A stretch of DNA of 64,000 nt from the NCBI RefSeq assembly GCF_030813915.1, contig NZ_JAUSUJ010000005.1, forward strand, positions 62,001 through 126,000, in the 5' to 3' direction. The stretch comes from Rhodoplanes tepidamans. Lineage in GTDB: Bacteria > Pseudomonadota > Alphaproteobacteria > Rhizobiales > Xanthobacteraceae. Every line of letters starts with the position of its first letter. The stretch's first letter is position 1. The notes under the pieces were generated by a model that searched no databases, was not told where the DNA came from, and saw only the letters and a list, made by a program, of their open reading frames with translations. This document shows, piece by piece, positions 8,629 to 20,558 of this stretch. Both the position numbers and the translations under genes were made by a program.

Positions 8629-9510
8629 TCAGGTCGCAGCGACCTCCGGCTGCGACCGTTTGGCGAACGTAGCGCGGATCGGGTGCGCCGGATAGACGCC
8701 GAGAATCTTGAGCGATTTCGGCTGGGTGAAGAAGGCGAGCTCCTCCAGCGCGAGCTTGAGGCCGCGCTCCTCCGGATGCCCCTCGACGTCGGCGTAGAAC
8801 TGGGTGGCGGCGAAATTGCCCTCGACCATGTAGCTTTCCAGCTTGGTCATGTTGATGCCGTTGGTGGCGAAACCGCCGAGCGCCTTGTAGAGCGCGGCCG
8901 GAATGTTGCGCACCTGGAACACGAAGGTGGTGATCACCGGCCCGTTGTTCGGCTCGACGACGGCGGGCTCCTTCGAGAGCACGATGAACCGCGTCGTCGA
9001 ATGCGCCTCGTCCTCGACGTTCTCGGCCAGGATGTCGAGCCCGTAGATTTCGGCGGCGAGGCGCGACGCGATGGCGCCGCGGGTCCTGTCGCCCGCCTCG
9101 GCGACGATGCGGGCGGCGCCGGCCGTGTCGGCCGCGACCTTGGTGACCACGCCGATCTTGCGAAGGAAGCGGCGGCACTGGCCGAGCGCCATGATGTGGC
9201 TCTCGACCGTCTTCAGCCCGTCCAGCGTCGCGCCTCTCGGGGCCATGAGCTGGTTGCGGATCGGCAGGAACCACTCGGCGACGATGCGCAGGCGCGAGGT
9301 CGGCATCAGGTGGTGGATGTCGGCAACCCGGCCGGCGACCGAGTTCTCGATCGGGATCATGCCGAGCGCTGCCTTGCCGGACGAGACCGCCACGAAGGCG
9401 TCCTCGAAGGTCGGACACGGCATCGGCACGAAGTCGGGATAGGCTTGGCGGCAGGCGATGTCCGAGTTGGCGCCCGGCTCGCCCTGAAAGACGATTTTCT
9501 TCTGGTCCAT
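8629..9510 (-). CDS. pheA: Prephenate dehydratase with ACT regulatory domain
   Basis: Converts prephenate to phenylpyruvate in phenylalanine synthesis. The 293-residue protein has the catalytic PDT domain first (VFQGEPGANSDIACRQAYPD; GMIPIENSVAGRVADIHHLM; EDEAHSTTRFIVLSKEP with the conserved Thr-Arg-Phe), then an ACT domain (QVRNIPAALYKALGGFATNG and INMTKLESYMVEGNFAATQF), which in this family binds phenylalanine for feedback inhibition. There is no chorismate mutase domain. The ATG at 9510 is chosen because homology begins at MDQKKIVFQGEPG. It follows kdsB by 35 bases. Confidence 0.95.
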   Translation of the reverse strand: MDQKKIVFQGEPGANSDIACRQAYPDFVPMPCPTFEDAFVAVSSGKAALGMIPIENSVAGRVADIHHLMPTSRLRIVAEWFLPIRNQLMAPRGATLDGLKTVESHIMALGQCRRFLRKIGVVTKVAADTAGAARIVAEAGDRTRGAIASRLAAEIYGLDILAENVEDEAHSTTRFIVLSKEPAVVEPNNGPVITTFVFQVRNIPAALYKALGGFATNGINMTKLESYMVEGNFAATQFYADVEGHPEERGLKLALEELAFFTQPKSLKILGVYPAHPIRATFAKRSQPEVAAT

Positions 9511-9545
9511 GATGGCCTCGGGTTTCGCGCCGGGAGGCGGGCGAG

Positions 9546-10301
9546 TCAATCGAAGTGTCGACCGGGCGCCGCGAGAATCGTCCGTGCGGCGGCGAGATCG
9601 TCCGGGGTGTCGACGCCGAGCGGCACCGAATCCACCAGCGTCACGTCGATCCGCAGGCCGGCCTCGAGTGCCCGCAGCTGCTCCAGCTTCTCGCGCTTCT
9701 CCAGGGCCGACGGCGGCAGGGCGACGAAGCGGGCGAGCGCGGCACGGCGGTAGGCGTAGAGGCCGATGTGGTGGAGGAGCGGGCCGTCGCCCCACGGCGC
9801 GGTCGCGCGGGTGAAGTAGAGGGCGCGCAACCGCCGGTCCGCGACCGGGCTGCCGACCACCTTGACGACGTTCGGGTTGGTCCGCTCCTCCTCGCGCCGG
9901 ATCTCGGCGGCCAGGGTCGCGATGTCGACCGAGGGATCGTCGAGCGGCCGCACCGCGGCGGCGAGATCGGCGGGATCGAGGGTGGGCAGGTCGCCCTGGA
10001 CGTTGACGACGATCCCGAAGCGGCCGTCCGGGTCGATCGCCTGCAGGGCCTCGAAGATGCGGTCGGACCCGGAGGGATGGTCGGCCCGGGTCGTCACGGC
10101 GCGGCCGCCGGCGGCCTCGACGGCGGCGCGGATCCGCTCCGAATCGGTCGCCACGACGACGGGCCCGATCCCGGCCGCCGCCGCCCGCTCGAAGACGTGC
10201 ACGATCATGGCCTTGCCGCCGATGTCGGCGAGCGGCTTGTCGGGGAGCCGCGTCGCCGCCAGCCGGGCCGGGACGAGAACGACGATGTCGGTTGCGGACA
10301 T
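9546..10301 (-). CDS. kdsB: 3-deoxy-manno-octulosonate cytidylyltransferase (CMP-KDO synthetase)
   Basis: Activates KDO with CTP to CMP-KDO for lipopolysaccharide inner-core assembly. The 251-residue protein has the nucleotide-binding N-terminus [20 protein letters not shown], the VATDSERIR segment, [15 protein letters not shown], and [12 protein letters not shown], all family hallmarks. It is probably the first gene of a kdsB-pheA transcript. Confidence 0.96.
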   Translation of the reverse strand: MSATDIVVLVPARLAATRLPDKPLADIGGKAMIVHVFERAAAAGIGPVVVATDSERIRAAVEAAGGRAVTTRADHPSGSDRIFEALQAIDPDGRFGIVVNVQGDLPTLDPADLAAAVRPLDDPSVDIATLAAEIRREEERTNPNVVKVVGSPVADRRLRALYFTRATAPWGDGPLLHHIGLYAYRRAALARFVALPPSALEKREKLEQLRALEAGLRIDVTLVDSVPLGVDTPDDLAAARTILAAPGRHFD

Positions 10302-10472
10302 GGGAAAGCGCCGGATCGTGGGACGGCGAGGGCGCCGTTCCGCGGCCGCGAACCGCGGCCTTCGGCGGCGCTTATACGTGTTGCAAGGTCGCTCGCAAAC
10401 CCGCTATGTCTGCCCGGAACCTCGTGCGGCGACCCCCGCCGTAGACGCTCTCGCCCCCGGAGCCCGTGCGCG

Positions 10473-11114
10473 ATGGATTCCTACGAAGTCAACAAGATCG
10501 CCGGCGCCGTGCTGTTCAGCGCCGCCTGCGTGGTCGCCCTCAACATCACGGCCGGCATCATCTTTTCGGCGCCGGTCCCGGAGCAGCCGGGCTACGCCAT
10601 CGCGGTGGCCGGCGCCCCCGAGGCCCCGAAGGCCGCCGAGGCCCCGGCCGAGCAGCCGATCACGGCGTTGCTCGCCACCGCGAGCGCCGAGCGCGGCGCC
10701 AGCGCGGTCCGCAAGTGCGAGTCCTGCCACACCTTCAACAAGGGCGGCGCCAACAAGGTCGGCCCCAACCTGTGGGGGGTGGTCGGCCGCCAGCACGCGT
10801 CGCACGCAGGCTTCAAGTATTCGGCCGCGATGGCCGCGAAGACCGGACCGTGGACGATCGAGGAGCTGAACGCCTTCATCCAGAACCCGAAGGCGGCCGT
10901 CCCGGGCACCGCGATGTCGTTCGCCGGGGTGCCGCGGGCGAGCGAGCGGGCCGACATCCTCGTCTATCTCAACCAGCAATCCGACAACCCGCAGCCGCTG
11001 CCCACCACCACGGGCGCCGCCTCGCCGGAGCCGGCGCCGCCGGCCCAGCCGCAGCCCGGCAACCAGGGCGCCCAGCCCAACGCCCCGGCCGAGGCCGCGC
11101 CGCCAAAGCAGTGA
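10473..11114 (+). CDS. Membrane-anchored class I cytochrome c (CycM-like)
   Basis: A 213-residue monohaem cytochrome c. An uncleaved signal anchor (residues 8-31) is followed by an Ala/Pro/Glu-rich linker, then the haem motif CESCH (82-86), the GPNLWGVVGR segment, and the axial methionine M148 in GTAMSFAG. A 40-residue Pro/Gln/Ala-rich tail follows the cytochrome domain. This layout matches membrane-bound cytochrome c552/CycM proteins that carry electrons from bc1 to terminal oxidases. It is divergent from kdsB. Confidence 0.9.
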   Translation: MDSYEVNKIAGAVLFSAACVVALNITAGIIFSAPVPEQPGYAIAVAGAPEAPKAAEAPAEQPITALLATASAERGASAVRKCESCHTFNKGGANKVGPNLWGVVGRQHASHAGFKYSAAMAAKTGPWTIEELNAFIQNPKAAVPGTAMSFAGVPRASERADILVYLNQQSDNPQPLPTTTGAASPEPAPPAQPQPGNQGAQPNAPAEAAPPKQ

Positions 11115-11535
11115 GGCGGGTCGCTTTTCGGAAGCGCGCCATCGTCCCGGGGCGGCGCAAGCGCCGAGCCCGGGACCGATAGCCCCTGTCTTTCGTGAGC
11201 CACTTTCACTGGGCGTGTGAAGTCCGGGCTCGCGGCGCTTTCGGTCCGCGCCCCGGAATGACGATGATGGCCAGCCCTCTCGCAGGCGGGCATCCGGAGC
11301 ACCTCGCCGTGTCGCCCCCGGATCCCCGCCTTCGCGGGGGACGAGCGGCATTCGCGGGCTCGGCTGTCTCGCCCTTGCGCCTCGCTCCGTCCAACCCGCC
11401 GAGATTGCCAACATTTAACCCGTTTCGGCGCGCCGCGGCTGGCGGACGCACATCCCAAAACCGACATATTCGGTTAGAACCGTCGGTCGAGCCGTCTCGA
11501 GGCTGTCTCGGGAGGCCCTCCCTGGGAGACGTTCC
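11115..11535. repeat. Gene-free region with fragments of two repeat families
   Basis: These 420 bases hold no gene. At 11144-11182 there is a hairpin built on GTCCCGGGGCGGCGC and GCGCCGAGCCCGGGAC. Around 11226-11266 a related arm ends GCGCCCCGGAATGACG (family B). At 11311-11349, GTCGCCCCCGGATCCCCGCC continues into GGGGGACGAGCGG, the inverse of the family D element near 20406. The last 100 bases become less GC-rich and should carry the promoter of the yej operon. Confidence 0.65.
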
Positions 11536-13442
<1,907 letters not shown>

Positions 13443-13446
<4 letters not shown>

Positions 13447-15509
13447 GCCGGGGCGAGCGCCACGAGGGGCTCTTCCTTGCACCCCTCCCCGCGTCCGGGG
13501 AGAGGTCGAATGTCGCACCGCAGGCGCCAGATCGGGGCGAGGGGGCCTCGGAGCTGGAGCCGCAGCGCCACCTCACCCGTCCCGCTGCTGCGCCGCGAGC
13601 GGACCTCTCCCCGCCGGCGGGGAGAGGCAGCGCCGGCACGTGGCCGAGCCGCCGCGAGTTCCTGATCACGTCCGCAGCCGCCGGTCTCGCGGCCGCGAGC
13701 GGCCTCGCCGGCCGGCCGGCCACCGCTGCCGCCGAGGCAGGCGAGACGCACGGGCTCTCGGCCTTCGGCGACCTCAAGTATCCGGCCGACTTCCGTCGTT
13801 TCGACTACGTCAATCCGGACGCCCCGAAGGGCGGCACCTTCTCGCTGATCGGCTCGACCCGGCAGTTCAACCAGAACTTCCTCACCTTCAACTCGCTGAA
13901 CAGCTGGATCCTGCGCGGCGACGCGGCGCTCGGCATGGAGCTCACCATGACGAGCCTGATGGCACGCGCCACCGACGAGCCGGACGCCATGTACGGGCTC
14001 GCCGCCCGCGCCGTGCGGGTCGCACCGGACGGCCTCGCCTACACGTTCGTGCTGCGGCCCGAGGCGCGCTTCCACGACGGCACCCGGATCACGGCGCCCG
14101 ACGTCGCCTGGTCGCTGGCCACGCTGAAGGAGAAGGGCCACCCGATCATCACGCAGCTGCTGCGCGACATGATCGGTGCCGAGGCCGAGGGCGACGACCT
14201 GGTCACGGTGCGGTTCGCGCCGGGGCGTGCGCGCGACGTGCCGCTGTTCGCGGCCTCCCTGCCGATCTTCTCGCGCACCTATTACGCCGACCGCGCGTTC
14301 GACGAGACGACGCTCGACGTACCGCTCGGCTCGGGGCCGTACAGGGTCGGCCGCTTCGAGCCCGGCCGTTACATCGAGTACGAGCGGGTCAAGGACTGGT
14401 GGGCGGCCGGCCTGCCGGTCTCGGTCGGTCAGTACAATTTCGACACGGTGCGCTACGAGTTCTACCGCGACCGCGACGTCGCCTTCGAGGGCTTCACGGG
14501 GAAGAGCTACCTGTTCCGCGAGGAGTTCACGTCGCGCATCTGGGCGACCCGCTACGACTTTCCGGCAATCCGCGACGGCCGCGTCAAGCAGGCCGTGCTG
14601 CCCGACGACACACCCTCCGGCGCGCAGGGCTGGTTCCTCAACATCCGGCGCGACAAGTTCAAGAACCCGAAGCTGCGCGAGGCGCTGATCGTCGCCTTCG
14701 ACTTCGAGTGGGCCAACAAGTCGCTGATGTACGGCTCGTACCAGCGCACCCATTCGGTGTTCCAGAACTCCGACATGATGGCGACCGGCCGGCCGGAGGG
14801 CGCCGAGCTCGCACTGCTGGAGCGGTTTCGGGGCCAGGTGCCGGACGAGGTGTTCGGCGAGCCGTTCGTTCCGCCGGTGTCGGACGGCTCGGGCCAGGAC
14901 CGCGCACTGCTGCGGCGCGCCTCGCAGCTCCTGCTCGAGGCCGGCTACCCGGTGAAGAACGGCAAGCGCGTCGCGCCGAACGGCGAGCCGGTGACGATCG
15001 AGTTCCTGCTCGACGAGCCGGCCTTCCAGCCGCACCACATGCTCTACATCAAGAGTCTCGCCGTGCTCGGCATCGACGCGACGCTGCGCATGGTCGATCC
15101 GGTGCAGTTCCGGGCCCGCGTGGACGCCTTCGACTTCGACGTGACGATCCAGCGGTTCAGCTTCTCGACCACGCCGGGCGACACGCTGCGCTCCTATTTC
15201 TCCTCGCAGTCGGCGGCGCTCAAGGGATCCCAGAACCTCGCCGGCATTTCCGACCCGGTGATCGACCAGCTGATCGAGGCGGTGATCGCGGCGAACACCC
15301 GGGCCGACCTCGTCGTCGCCGCGCGGGCGCTCGACCGCGTCATCCGGGCCGGCCGATACTGGGTGCCGCAATGGTACAAGGCGTCGCACTGGCTCGCCTA
15401 CTGGGACGTGTTCGACCGCCCGCCGACGAAGCCGCGCTACGCCCGCGGCGCACCGGAGACCTGGTGGTGGGACGCCGCCAGAGCGGCGAAGACCGAGGGG
15501 AAGGGATAG
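13443..15509 (+). CDS. yejA: Peptide ABC transporter substrate-binding protein (YejA-like, copy 2) with repeat-encoded N-terminal insert
   Basis: Second family 5 solute-binding protein of the operon, paralogous to copy 1 (RFDYVNPDAPKGGTFSLIGS, LDVPLGSGPYRVGRFEPGRY, WWWDAARAAKTEG). The Tat signal SRREFLITSAAAGL is at residues 69-82, an abnormal place. The only usable in-frame start is GTG 13443 within the GTGA overlap with copy 1. Codons 3 to about 69 are a palindromic repeat element flanked by direct repeats GAGCCG at 13445 and 13646. Removing the 201-bp unit restores MSRREFLITS directly at the GTG. The downstream domain is intact, about 620 residues. Whether export still works is unknown. 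Confidence 0.85.
13451..13645. repeat. Family A palindromic element inserted inside yejA copy 2
   Basis: The element contains the terminal hairpins CCCTCCCCGCG..GGGGAGAGG (about 13486-13504) and CCTCTCCCC..GGGGAGAGG (about 13609-13627), plus the central GGGGCGAGGG and CACCTCACCCG halves seen in the intergenic family A copies. It is bounded by GAGCCG repeats exactly 201 bases apart (67 codons), so the reading frame is kept and there is no stop in that frame. Confidence 0.8.
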
Positions 15510-15540
15510 AGTACCGGTAGACGAGCGCACGGGCCGCGCC

Positions 15541-15640
15541 CTTCGAGGCTCGGCCTTCGGCCGAGCACCTCAGGACGAGGGGCGAGGACGGAACTGCTCC
15601 TCGTCCTGAGGAGCCCGCGCAGCGGGCGTCTCGAAGGACG
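15541..15640. repeat. Palindromic repeat (family C) between yejA2 and yejB
   Basis: A stem-loop CTCGGCCTTCGGCCGAG lies at about 15550-15566, then CCTCAGGACGAGG is matched by CCTCGTCCTGAGG thirty bases later, and the outer arms CCTTCGAGG and CTCGAAGG close it. The arrangement is a nested inverted repeat of about 100 bp, a type common in the intergenic DNA of Rhizobiales. It may dampen expression of yejB relative to the binding proteins. Confidence 0.75.
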
Positions 15641-15669
15641 TGGCCACCGAACGGAACCGAACACCAGAG

Positions 15670-16785
15670 ATGACCGCATACATCGTCCGCCGCCTCCTGT
15701 TCATGATCCCGACGCTGCTCGGCATCATGCTGGTGTCGTTCGTCGTGGTGCAGTTCGCGCCGGGCGGCCCGGTCGAGCGGGTGATCGCCCAGATCTCGGG
15801 CTCCGACACCGGCGCGACCTCGCGCATCTCCGGCTCCGCCGGCGGCGACTTCGGGGCGCGCGGCCAGCCGCAGGGCGGCGCCCAGATGGACGCCACGTCG
15901 TCGAAATACCGCGGCGCGCAGGGCCTCGACCCCGAGTTCATCAAGAATCTCGAGCGCCAGTTCGGCTTCGACAAGCCGGCCTGGGAGCGCTTCTACATCA
16001 TGCTGAAGAACTACATCACCTTCGACTTCGGCAAGAGCTACTTCCGCGACGTGAGAGTGATCGACCTGATCAAGGAGAAGCTGCCGGTGTCGATGTCGCT
16101 CGGCATCTGGATGCTGCTCCTCACCTACCTGATCTCGATCCCGCTCGGCATCCGCAAGGCGGTGCGCGACGGCTCGCAGTTCGACGTGTGGACGTCCGGC
16201 ATCATCATCATCGGCTACGCGATCCCGGGCTTCCTGTTCGCCATCCTGTTGATCATCCTGTTCGCCGGCGGCTCGTTCTTCGACTGGTTCCCGCTGCGCG
16301 GCCTGACCTCCGACAACTGGGACCGGCTCGCCTGGTGGCAGAAGATCCTCGACTACTTCTGGCACCTGGTGCTGCCGATCCTGTCGATGGGCATCGGCGC
16401 CTTCGCCACCATGACGCTGTTGACCAAGAACTCGTTCCTGGACGAGATCCGCAAGCAGTACGTCCTCACGGCGCGCGCCAAGGGCTGCACCGAGCGGCAG
16501 GTGCTCTACGGCCACGTGTTCCGCAACGCCATGCTGCTGATCATCGCCGGGTTCCCGGGCGCCTTCGTGTCGGCGTTCTTCTCCGGGGCGCTGCTGATCG
16601 AGACGATCTTCTCGCTCGACGGGCTGGGGCTCCTCGGCTTCGAGAGCGTGCTCAACCGCGACTATCCCGTGGTGTTCGCCACCCTCTACATCTTCTCGCT
16701 GGTCGGCCTGATCGTGAACCTGATCTCCGACCTCACCTACACCTGGGTCGATCCACGCATCGACTTCGAGACCCGGGAGGTGTGA
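15670..16785 (+). CDS. yejB: Peptide ABC transporter permease (YejB-like)
   Basis: Inner-membrane permease of the binding-protein-dependent transport family (BPD_transp_1), forming the channel with YejE. The 371 residues begin with the typical [20 protein letters not shown] first helix. A long periplasmic loop, including a Gly/Ser/Ala-rich segment, is followed by five more hydrophobic segments and the EAA-type loop [20 protein letters not shown] that contacts the ATPase. The ATG at 15670 is preferred over an in-frame ATG 30 bases upstream because homology begins at MTAYIVRR. YejE starts one base after its stop. Confidence 0.95.
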   Translation: MTAYIVRRLLFMIPTLLGIMLVSFVVVQFAPGGPVERVIAQISGSDTGATSRISGSAGGDFGARGQPQGGAQMDATSSKYRGAQGLDPEFIKNLERQFGFDKPAWERFYIMLKNYITFDFGKSYFRDVRVIDLIKEKLPVSMSLGIWMLLLTYLISIPLGIRKAVRDGSQFDVWTSGIIIIGYAIPGFLFAILLIILFAGGSFFDWFPLRGLTSDNWDRLAWWQKILDYFWHLVLPILSMGIGAFATMTLLTKNSFLDEIRKQYVLTARAKGCTERQVLYGHVFRNAMLLIIAGFPGAFVSAFFSGALLIETIFSLDGLGLLGFESVLNRDYPVVFATLYIFSLVGLIVNLISDLTYTWVDPRIDFETREV

Positions 16786-16786
16786 C

Positions 16787-18001
16787 ATGGACGCACCCAG
16801 CGCCACCCCCCGTCCAGCCGAACGCGCCGCGGCCGAAGGGCGCGAGCCCGAAACCACCGCCGTGGCGCCGACCGGGCTCGCCGTCACGCCCGAGCGGCGG
16901 CCGCTGGCCGTGTCGCCGATCACCCGCCGGCGCTGGCAGAACTTCAAGGCCAACCGGCGCGGCTTCGTCTCGCTCTGGGTCTTCCTCGTGCTGTTCGTGC
17001 TGTCGCTGTGCGCCGAGTTGATCGCCAACGACCGGCCGTTCCTGATCCAGTACGACGGGCACTGGTACTTTCCGGTACTGGTCGACTATCCCGAGACCAC
17101 GTTCGGGGGCGACTTCGAGACCACGGCGGACTATCGCGACCCCTATCTGAAGCAGCAGATCGCCGACAAGGGCGGCACCATGTGGTGGCCGCCGATCCGC
17201 TACTCCTACAACACCCACAACCTCGACCTGCCGACCCCGGCCCCCTCGCCGCCGACCTGGATGCTGACCGAGGCCCAGTGCAAGGCCGTGGTGGAGCGCA
17301 AGGGGCTCCAAGGCTGCCGCGACCTCGAATACAACTGGCTCGGCACCGACGATCAGGGCCGCGACGTCGTCGCACGGCTGATCTACGGCTTCCGCCTCTC
17401 GGTGCTGTTCGGCCTCTGCCTCACCATCGTGTCGTCGGTGGTCGGCATCGCGGCCGGCGCCGTGCAGGGCTATTTCGGCGGCTGGACCGACCTTTTGTTC
17501 CAGCGCTTCATCGAGATCTGGACCTCGGTGCCGTCGCTCTACCTGCTGCTGATCATCTCCTCGGTCCTGGTGCCCGGCTTCTTCGTGCTGCTCGGCATTT
17601 TGCTCCTGTTCTCCTGGGTGTCGCTGGTCGGCCTGGTTCGAGCGGAATTCCTGCGCGGGCGAAACTTCGAATACGTGCAGGCGGCGCGTGCGCTCGGCGT
17701 CTCCAACACGCTGATCATGTTCCGCCACCTCTTGCCCAACGCCATGGTGGCGACGCTCACCTTCCTGCCCTTCATCCTGTCGTCCTCGGTGATGACGCTG
17801 ACGGCGCTGGACTTCCTCGGCTTCGGCCTGCCGCCCGGCTCGCCCTCGCTCGGCGAGATGCTCGGCCAGGGCAAGGCCAACGTCCAGGCGCCCTGGCTCG
17901 GCCTCACCGCCTTCTTCACCGTCGCCGTGATGCTGTCGCTGCTGATCTTCATCGGCGAAGCGGTGCGCGACGCCTTCGACCCGCGCAAGGCGTTCGGGTG
18001 A
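16787..18001 (+). CDS. yejE: Peptide ABC transporter permease (YejE-like)
   Basis: Second permease subunit, 404 residues. A Pro/Ala-rich cytoplasmic N-terminus of about 60 residues precedes the conserved RRRWQNFKANRRGFVSLWVF first-helix region. A periplasmic domain ends in the YNWLGTDDQGRDVVARLIYG motif, which is conserved in DppC/OppC/YejE permeases, and the transmembrane BPD domain carries the EAA loop AARALGVSNTLIMFRHLLPN. It directly follows yejB. Normally yejF would come next, but a toxin-antitoxin-like pair intervenes. Confidence 0.95.
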   Translation: MDAPSATPRPAERAAAEGREPETTAVAPTGLAVTPERRPLAVSPITRRRWQNFKANRRGFVSLWVFLVLFVLSLCAELIANDRPFLIQYDGHWYFPVLVDYPETTFGGDFETTADYRDPYLKQQIADKGGTMWWPPIRYSYNTHNLDLPTPAPSPPTWMLTEAQCKAVVERKGLQGCRDLEYNWLGTDDQGRDVVARLIYGFRLSVLFGLCLTIVSSVVGIAAGAVQGYFGGWTDLLFQRFIEIWTSVPSLYLLLIISSVLVPGFFVLLGILLLFSWVSLVGLVRAEFLRGRNFEYVQAARALGVSNTLIMFRHLLPNAMVATLTFLPFILSSSVMTLTALDFLGFGLPPGSPSLGEMLGQGKANVQAPWLGLTAFFTVAVMLSLLIFIGEAVRDAFDPRKAFG

Positions 18002-18050
18002 GTCTTTTCGCGTTTCGCGCTATGATGGCCGTGGCCGAAGGAGGCCGCCC

Positions 18051-18290
18051 ATGAACAAGATCGTGCGAGAGAACTACCCCGCCTCGAAGCTGCCGGAGGA
18101 GCTGCGCCCGAGCGCGGATCCGGACGCCCGAGTCCGGGTCACGATCGAGGCGCCGGAGCCCGCGGCCGACCAGCAGTCGGCGCGGCCACCGACACTCGAG
18201 GAAATCTGGGCACGCCGACAGCCTCCGTTCCGGACCAAGGACGAGATCGACGCACAGATCCGGGCAGATCGAGACGAATGGGATGACTGA
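18051..18290 (+). CDS. Putative antitoxin of PIN-domain toxin-antitoxin pair
   Basis: A 79-residue acidic protein with a very good ribosome binding site (GAAGGAGG, nine bases before the ATG). The N-terminal half is Pro/Ala/Glu-rich and probably disordered. The C-terminal LEEIWARRQPPFRTKDEID followed by a WDD end resembles the toxin-wrapping tail of VapB-type antitoxins. No DNA-binding fold was recognised. Its stop lies eight bases inside the downstream PIN gene, the usual antitoxin-first arrangement. The assignment rests mainly on that context. Confidence 0.7.
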   Translation: MNKIVRENYPASKLPEELRPSADPDARVRVTIEAPEPAADQQSARPPTLEEIWARRQPPFRTKDEIDAQIRADRDEWDD

Positions 18291-18765
18291 CTCTTTCGAT
18301 CACCCGTTCGTCTATGTCGACGCGAATCCGTTCATCTACTTCGTCGAAGGAGACACCGACATCGCCGAGCCGGTCCGCGGCATTTTCGAGCTGTTGAAGA
18401 CGCGGCCCGGTCTCGGCGTGACGAGCGAGCTCACGCTCGCAGAGGTTCTCCCGAAGGCACGCTCGCCGATCCATCATCGCAATTTCGTCGAGCTGATCGT
18501 CTCGAGCAAGGTCTTCGGGCTCGTTCCGGTCGACCGCGACCTTCTGCTCGAAACCGCGGACTATCGCCGGGCCGCATCCCGGACGGATATCGACGGCAGG
18601 CGGATCATGCCAAAGCTGCCCGACGCAATTCACGTCGTCTCGGCTGTTCGAAGCAGGTGCCGGGCGATCCTGTCGAACGACGACCGGTTGACTCTTCCGC
18701 CCGGACTGCAGCGGTTCAAACCCGATGTCGGCGGAATCGCGGAGCTCGTCGAGGTGCTGCCATGA
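18283..18765 (+). CDS. PIN-domain ribonuclease toxin (VapC-like)
   Basis: A 160-residue PIN-domain protein, expected to be a Mg-dependent RNase and the toxin of a type II pair. The acidic residues line up with the family: D13 in VYVDANPFIYFVE, E48 in TSELTLAEVL (or the later E), D114 in KLPDAIHVVSA and the SNDDRLTLP pair. It overlaps the antitoxin by eight bases, and its TGA overlaps the ATG of yejF (ATGA), so it is translationally coupled to the transporter ATPase. This is an unusual place for such a module. Confidence 0.85.
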   Translation: MTDSFDHPFVYVDANPFIYFVEGDTDIAEPVRGIFELLKTRPGLGVTSELTLAEVLPKARSPIHHRNFVELIVSSKVFGLVPVDRDLLLETADYRRAASRTDIDGRRIMPKLPDAIHVVSAVRSRCRAILSNDDRLTLPPGLQRFKPDVGGIAELVEVLP

Positions 18766-20390
18766 CCACCCCCCTCCTCTCCGTCAGCGATCTCTCGGTC
18801 GCGTTCCGCCAGGGCGAGCGGCAGATTCTCGCCGTCGACCGGGTCTCGTTCGAGCTCGCCGCCGGCGAGACGCTGGCGCTGGTCGGCGAGTCGGGCTCGG
18901 GCAAGTCGGTGACGGCGCTGTCGGTGATGAAGCTCCTGCCCTATCCGGCGGCGAGCCATCCTTCGGGAACGATCACGTTCAAGGGTCGGGAGCTGATCGG
19001 CGCGACCGACGACGAGATGCGCAAGGTGCGGGGCGACGACATCTCGATCGTGTTCCAGGAGCCGATGACCTCGCTCAACCCGCTCCACACCATCGAGAAG
19101 CAGATCGCCGAGATCCTCCTGCTCCACCGTGGCCTCACCGGTGAGCCGGCGCGACGACGGATCGTCGAGCTGCTGGACCAGGTCGGCATCCCGGATCCGG
19201 AAGGGCGGCTCGGCAGCTATCCGCATCAGCTGTCCGGCGGCCAGCGCCAGCGCGTGATGATCGCCATGGCGCTCGCCAACGAGCCGGATCTCCTCATCGC
19301 CGACGAGCCCACCACGGCGCTCGACGTCACGGTGCAGGCGCAGATCCTCGCACTGCTGAGGGACATCCAGCGCCGGCTCGGCATGTCGATGCTGTTCATC
19401 ACCCACGATCTCGGCATCGTCCGCAAGATCGCCGATCAGGTCTGCGTGATGAAGCAGGGCCGGATCGTCGAGCACGGCGCCGTGGAGCGGGTGTTCACGT
19501 CGCCCGAGCATCCCTACACGCAGGAGCTGCTCGCCGCCGAGCCGAAACCCGATCCGGCGCCGCTGCAGCCGGACCAGCCGGTCGTCGTCGAGACGAAGGA
19601 TCTCAAGGTCTGGTTCCCGGTGAAGCGCGGCGTGATGCGGCGCGTCGTCGGCCACATCAAGGCCGTCGACGGCATCGACATCGCCGTACGCAAGGGCGAG
19701 ACGCTCGGCATCGTCGGCGAGTCGGGTTCCGGCAAGACCACGCTGGGCCTCGCGATCCTGCGGCTGATCTCCTCGCAGGGCCCGATCGTGTTTCTCGGCA
19801 ACGAGCTGCAGGGCCTGAAGTTCGAGCAGATGCGGCCGTTCCGGCGCGACATGCAGATCGTCTTCCAGGATCCGTTCGGCTCGCTCTCCCCCCGCATGTC
19901 GATCGCCGACATCATCGCGGAGGGCCTGTGGGTCCACCATCCGAAGATGCCGGCGGCCGAGCGAGAGCAGCGGGTGATCCGGGCTCTCCTCGACGTCGGG
20001 CTCGATCCGGAGTCGCGCTTCCGCTATCCGCACGAGTATTCGGGCGGGCAGCGCCAGCGCATCGCGGTCGCCCGCGCCCTGGTGCTGGAGCCGACCTTCA
20101 TGGTGCTGGACGAGCCGACCAGCGCGCTCGACATGCTGATCCAGTCGCAGATCGTCGACCTGCTGCGCGACCTGCAGAGGCGCCGCAACCTCACCTATCT
20201 GTTCATCTCGCACGACCTGCGGGTCGTCGCCGCGCTCGCGAGCCGCCTCGTCGTGATGCGGAACGGCAAGGTGGTGGAGGAAGGCCCGGCCGCGCAGGTG
20301 TTCAACGCGCCGAAGAGCCCCTACACGCGCGCCCTGTTCGCCGCCGCCTTCAATCTCGACATCGCCCCCGAGGGCGTGGTGGCGCAGTGA
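18762..20390 (+). CDS. yejF: Peptide ABC transporter double ATP-binding protein (YejF-like)
   Basis: A 542-residue protein with two fused nucleotide-binding domains that powers peptide uptake. The first domain has Walker [10 protein letters not shown] (about residues 42-50), signature LSGGQRQR (about 156-163) and Walker B LLIADEP. The second has GESGSGKTT (about 319-327), SGGQRQR (about 426) and FMVLDEP. C-terminal oligopeptide-type segments ([24 protein letters not shown]) follow each domain. The ATG at 18762 overlaps the PIN toxin stop. Confidence 0.95.
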   Translation: MTTPLLSVSDLSVAFRQGERQILAVDRVSFELAAGETLALVGESGSGKSVTALSVMKLLPYPAASHPSGTITFKGRELIGATDDEMRKVRGDDISIVFQEPMTSLNPLHTIEKQIAEILLLHRGLTGEPARRRIVELLDQVGIPDPEGRLGSYPHQLSGGQRQRVMIAMALANEPDLLIADEPTTALDVTVQAQILALLRDIQRRLGMSMLFITHDLGIVRKIADQVCVMKQGRIVEHGAVERVFTSPEHPYTQELLAAEPKPDPAPLQPDQPVVVETKDLKVWFPVKRGVMRRVVGHIKAVDGIDIAVRKGETLGIVGESGSGKTTLGLAILRLISSQGPIVFLGNELQGLKFEQMRPFRRDMQIVFQDPFGSLSPRMSIADIIAEGLWVHHPKMPAAEREQRVIRALLDVGLDPESRFRYPHEYSGGQRQRIAVARALVLEPTFMVLDEPTSALDMLIQSQIVDLLRDLQRRRNLTYLFISHDLRVVAALASRLVVMRNGKVVEEGPAAQVFNAPKSPYTRALFAAAFNLDIAPEGVVAQ

Positions 20391-20405
20391 GCGCCTCGCC
20401 TTCCG

Positions 20406-20478
20406 CTCGTCCCCGCGAAGGCGGAGACCCGGGGGCGACACGGCACGACGCTCTGGATTCCCGCTTTCGCGGGAATGG
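20406..20478. repeat. Palindromic intergenic repeat (family D)
   Basis: CGCTCGTCCCCGCGAAGGCG, then AGACCCGGGGGCGAC, and about 30 bases later GGATTCCCGCTTTCGCGGGA, form an imperfect inverted pair. The left half is the inverse complement of the stretch at 11311-11349. This is a common non-coding repeat type in Rhizobiales. Confidence 0.65.
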
Positions 20479-20558
20479 GCGGAGGGTGCGGTCGCGCTCG
20501 TGCCGGCACATCGCGGCACCGGCTCTCCTCAGCGTCGTTCTTGTGCTATGACGCCGCC

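Noticed and set aside
13640-15520. GTG 13640 as the start of yejA copy 2
   Set aside because: It is in the wrong frame; the translation is a shadow. A one-base insertion or two-base deletion would be needed to link it to the Tat motif, whereas GTG 13443 is already in frame.
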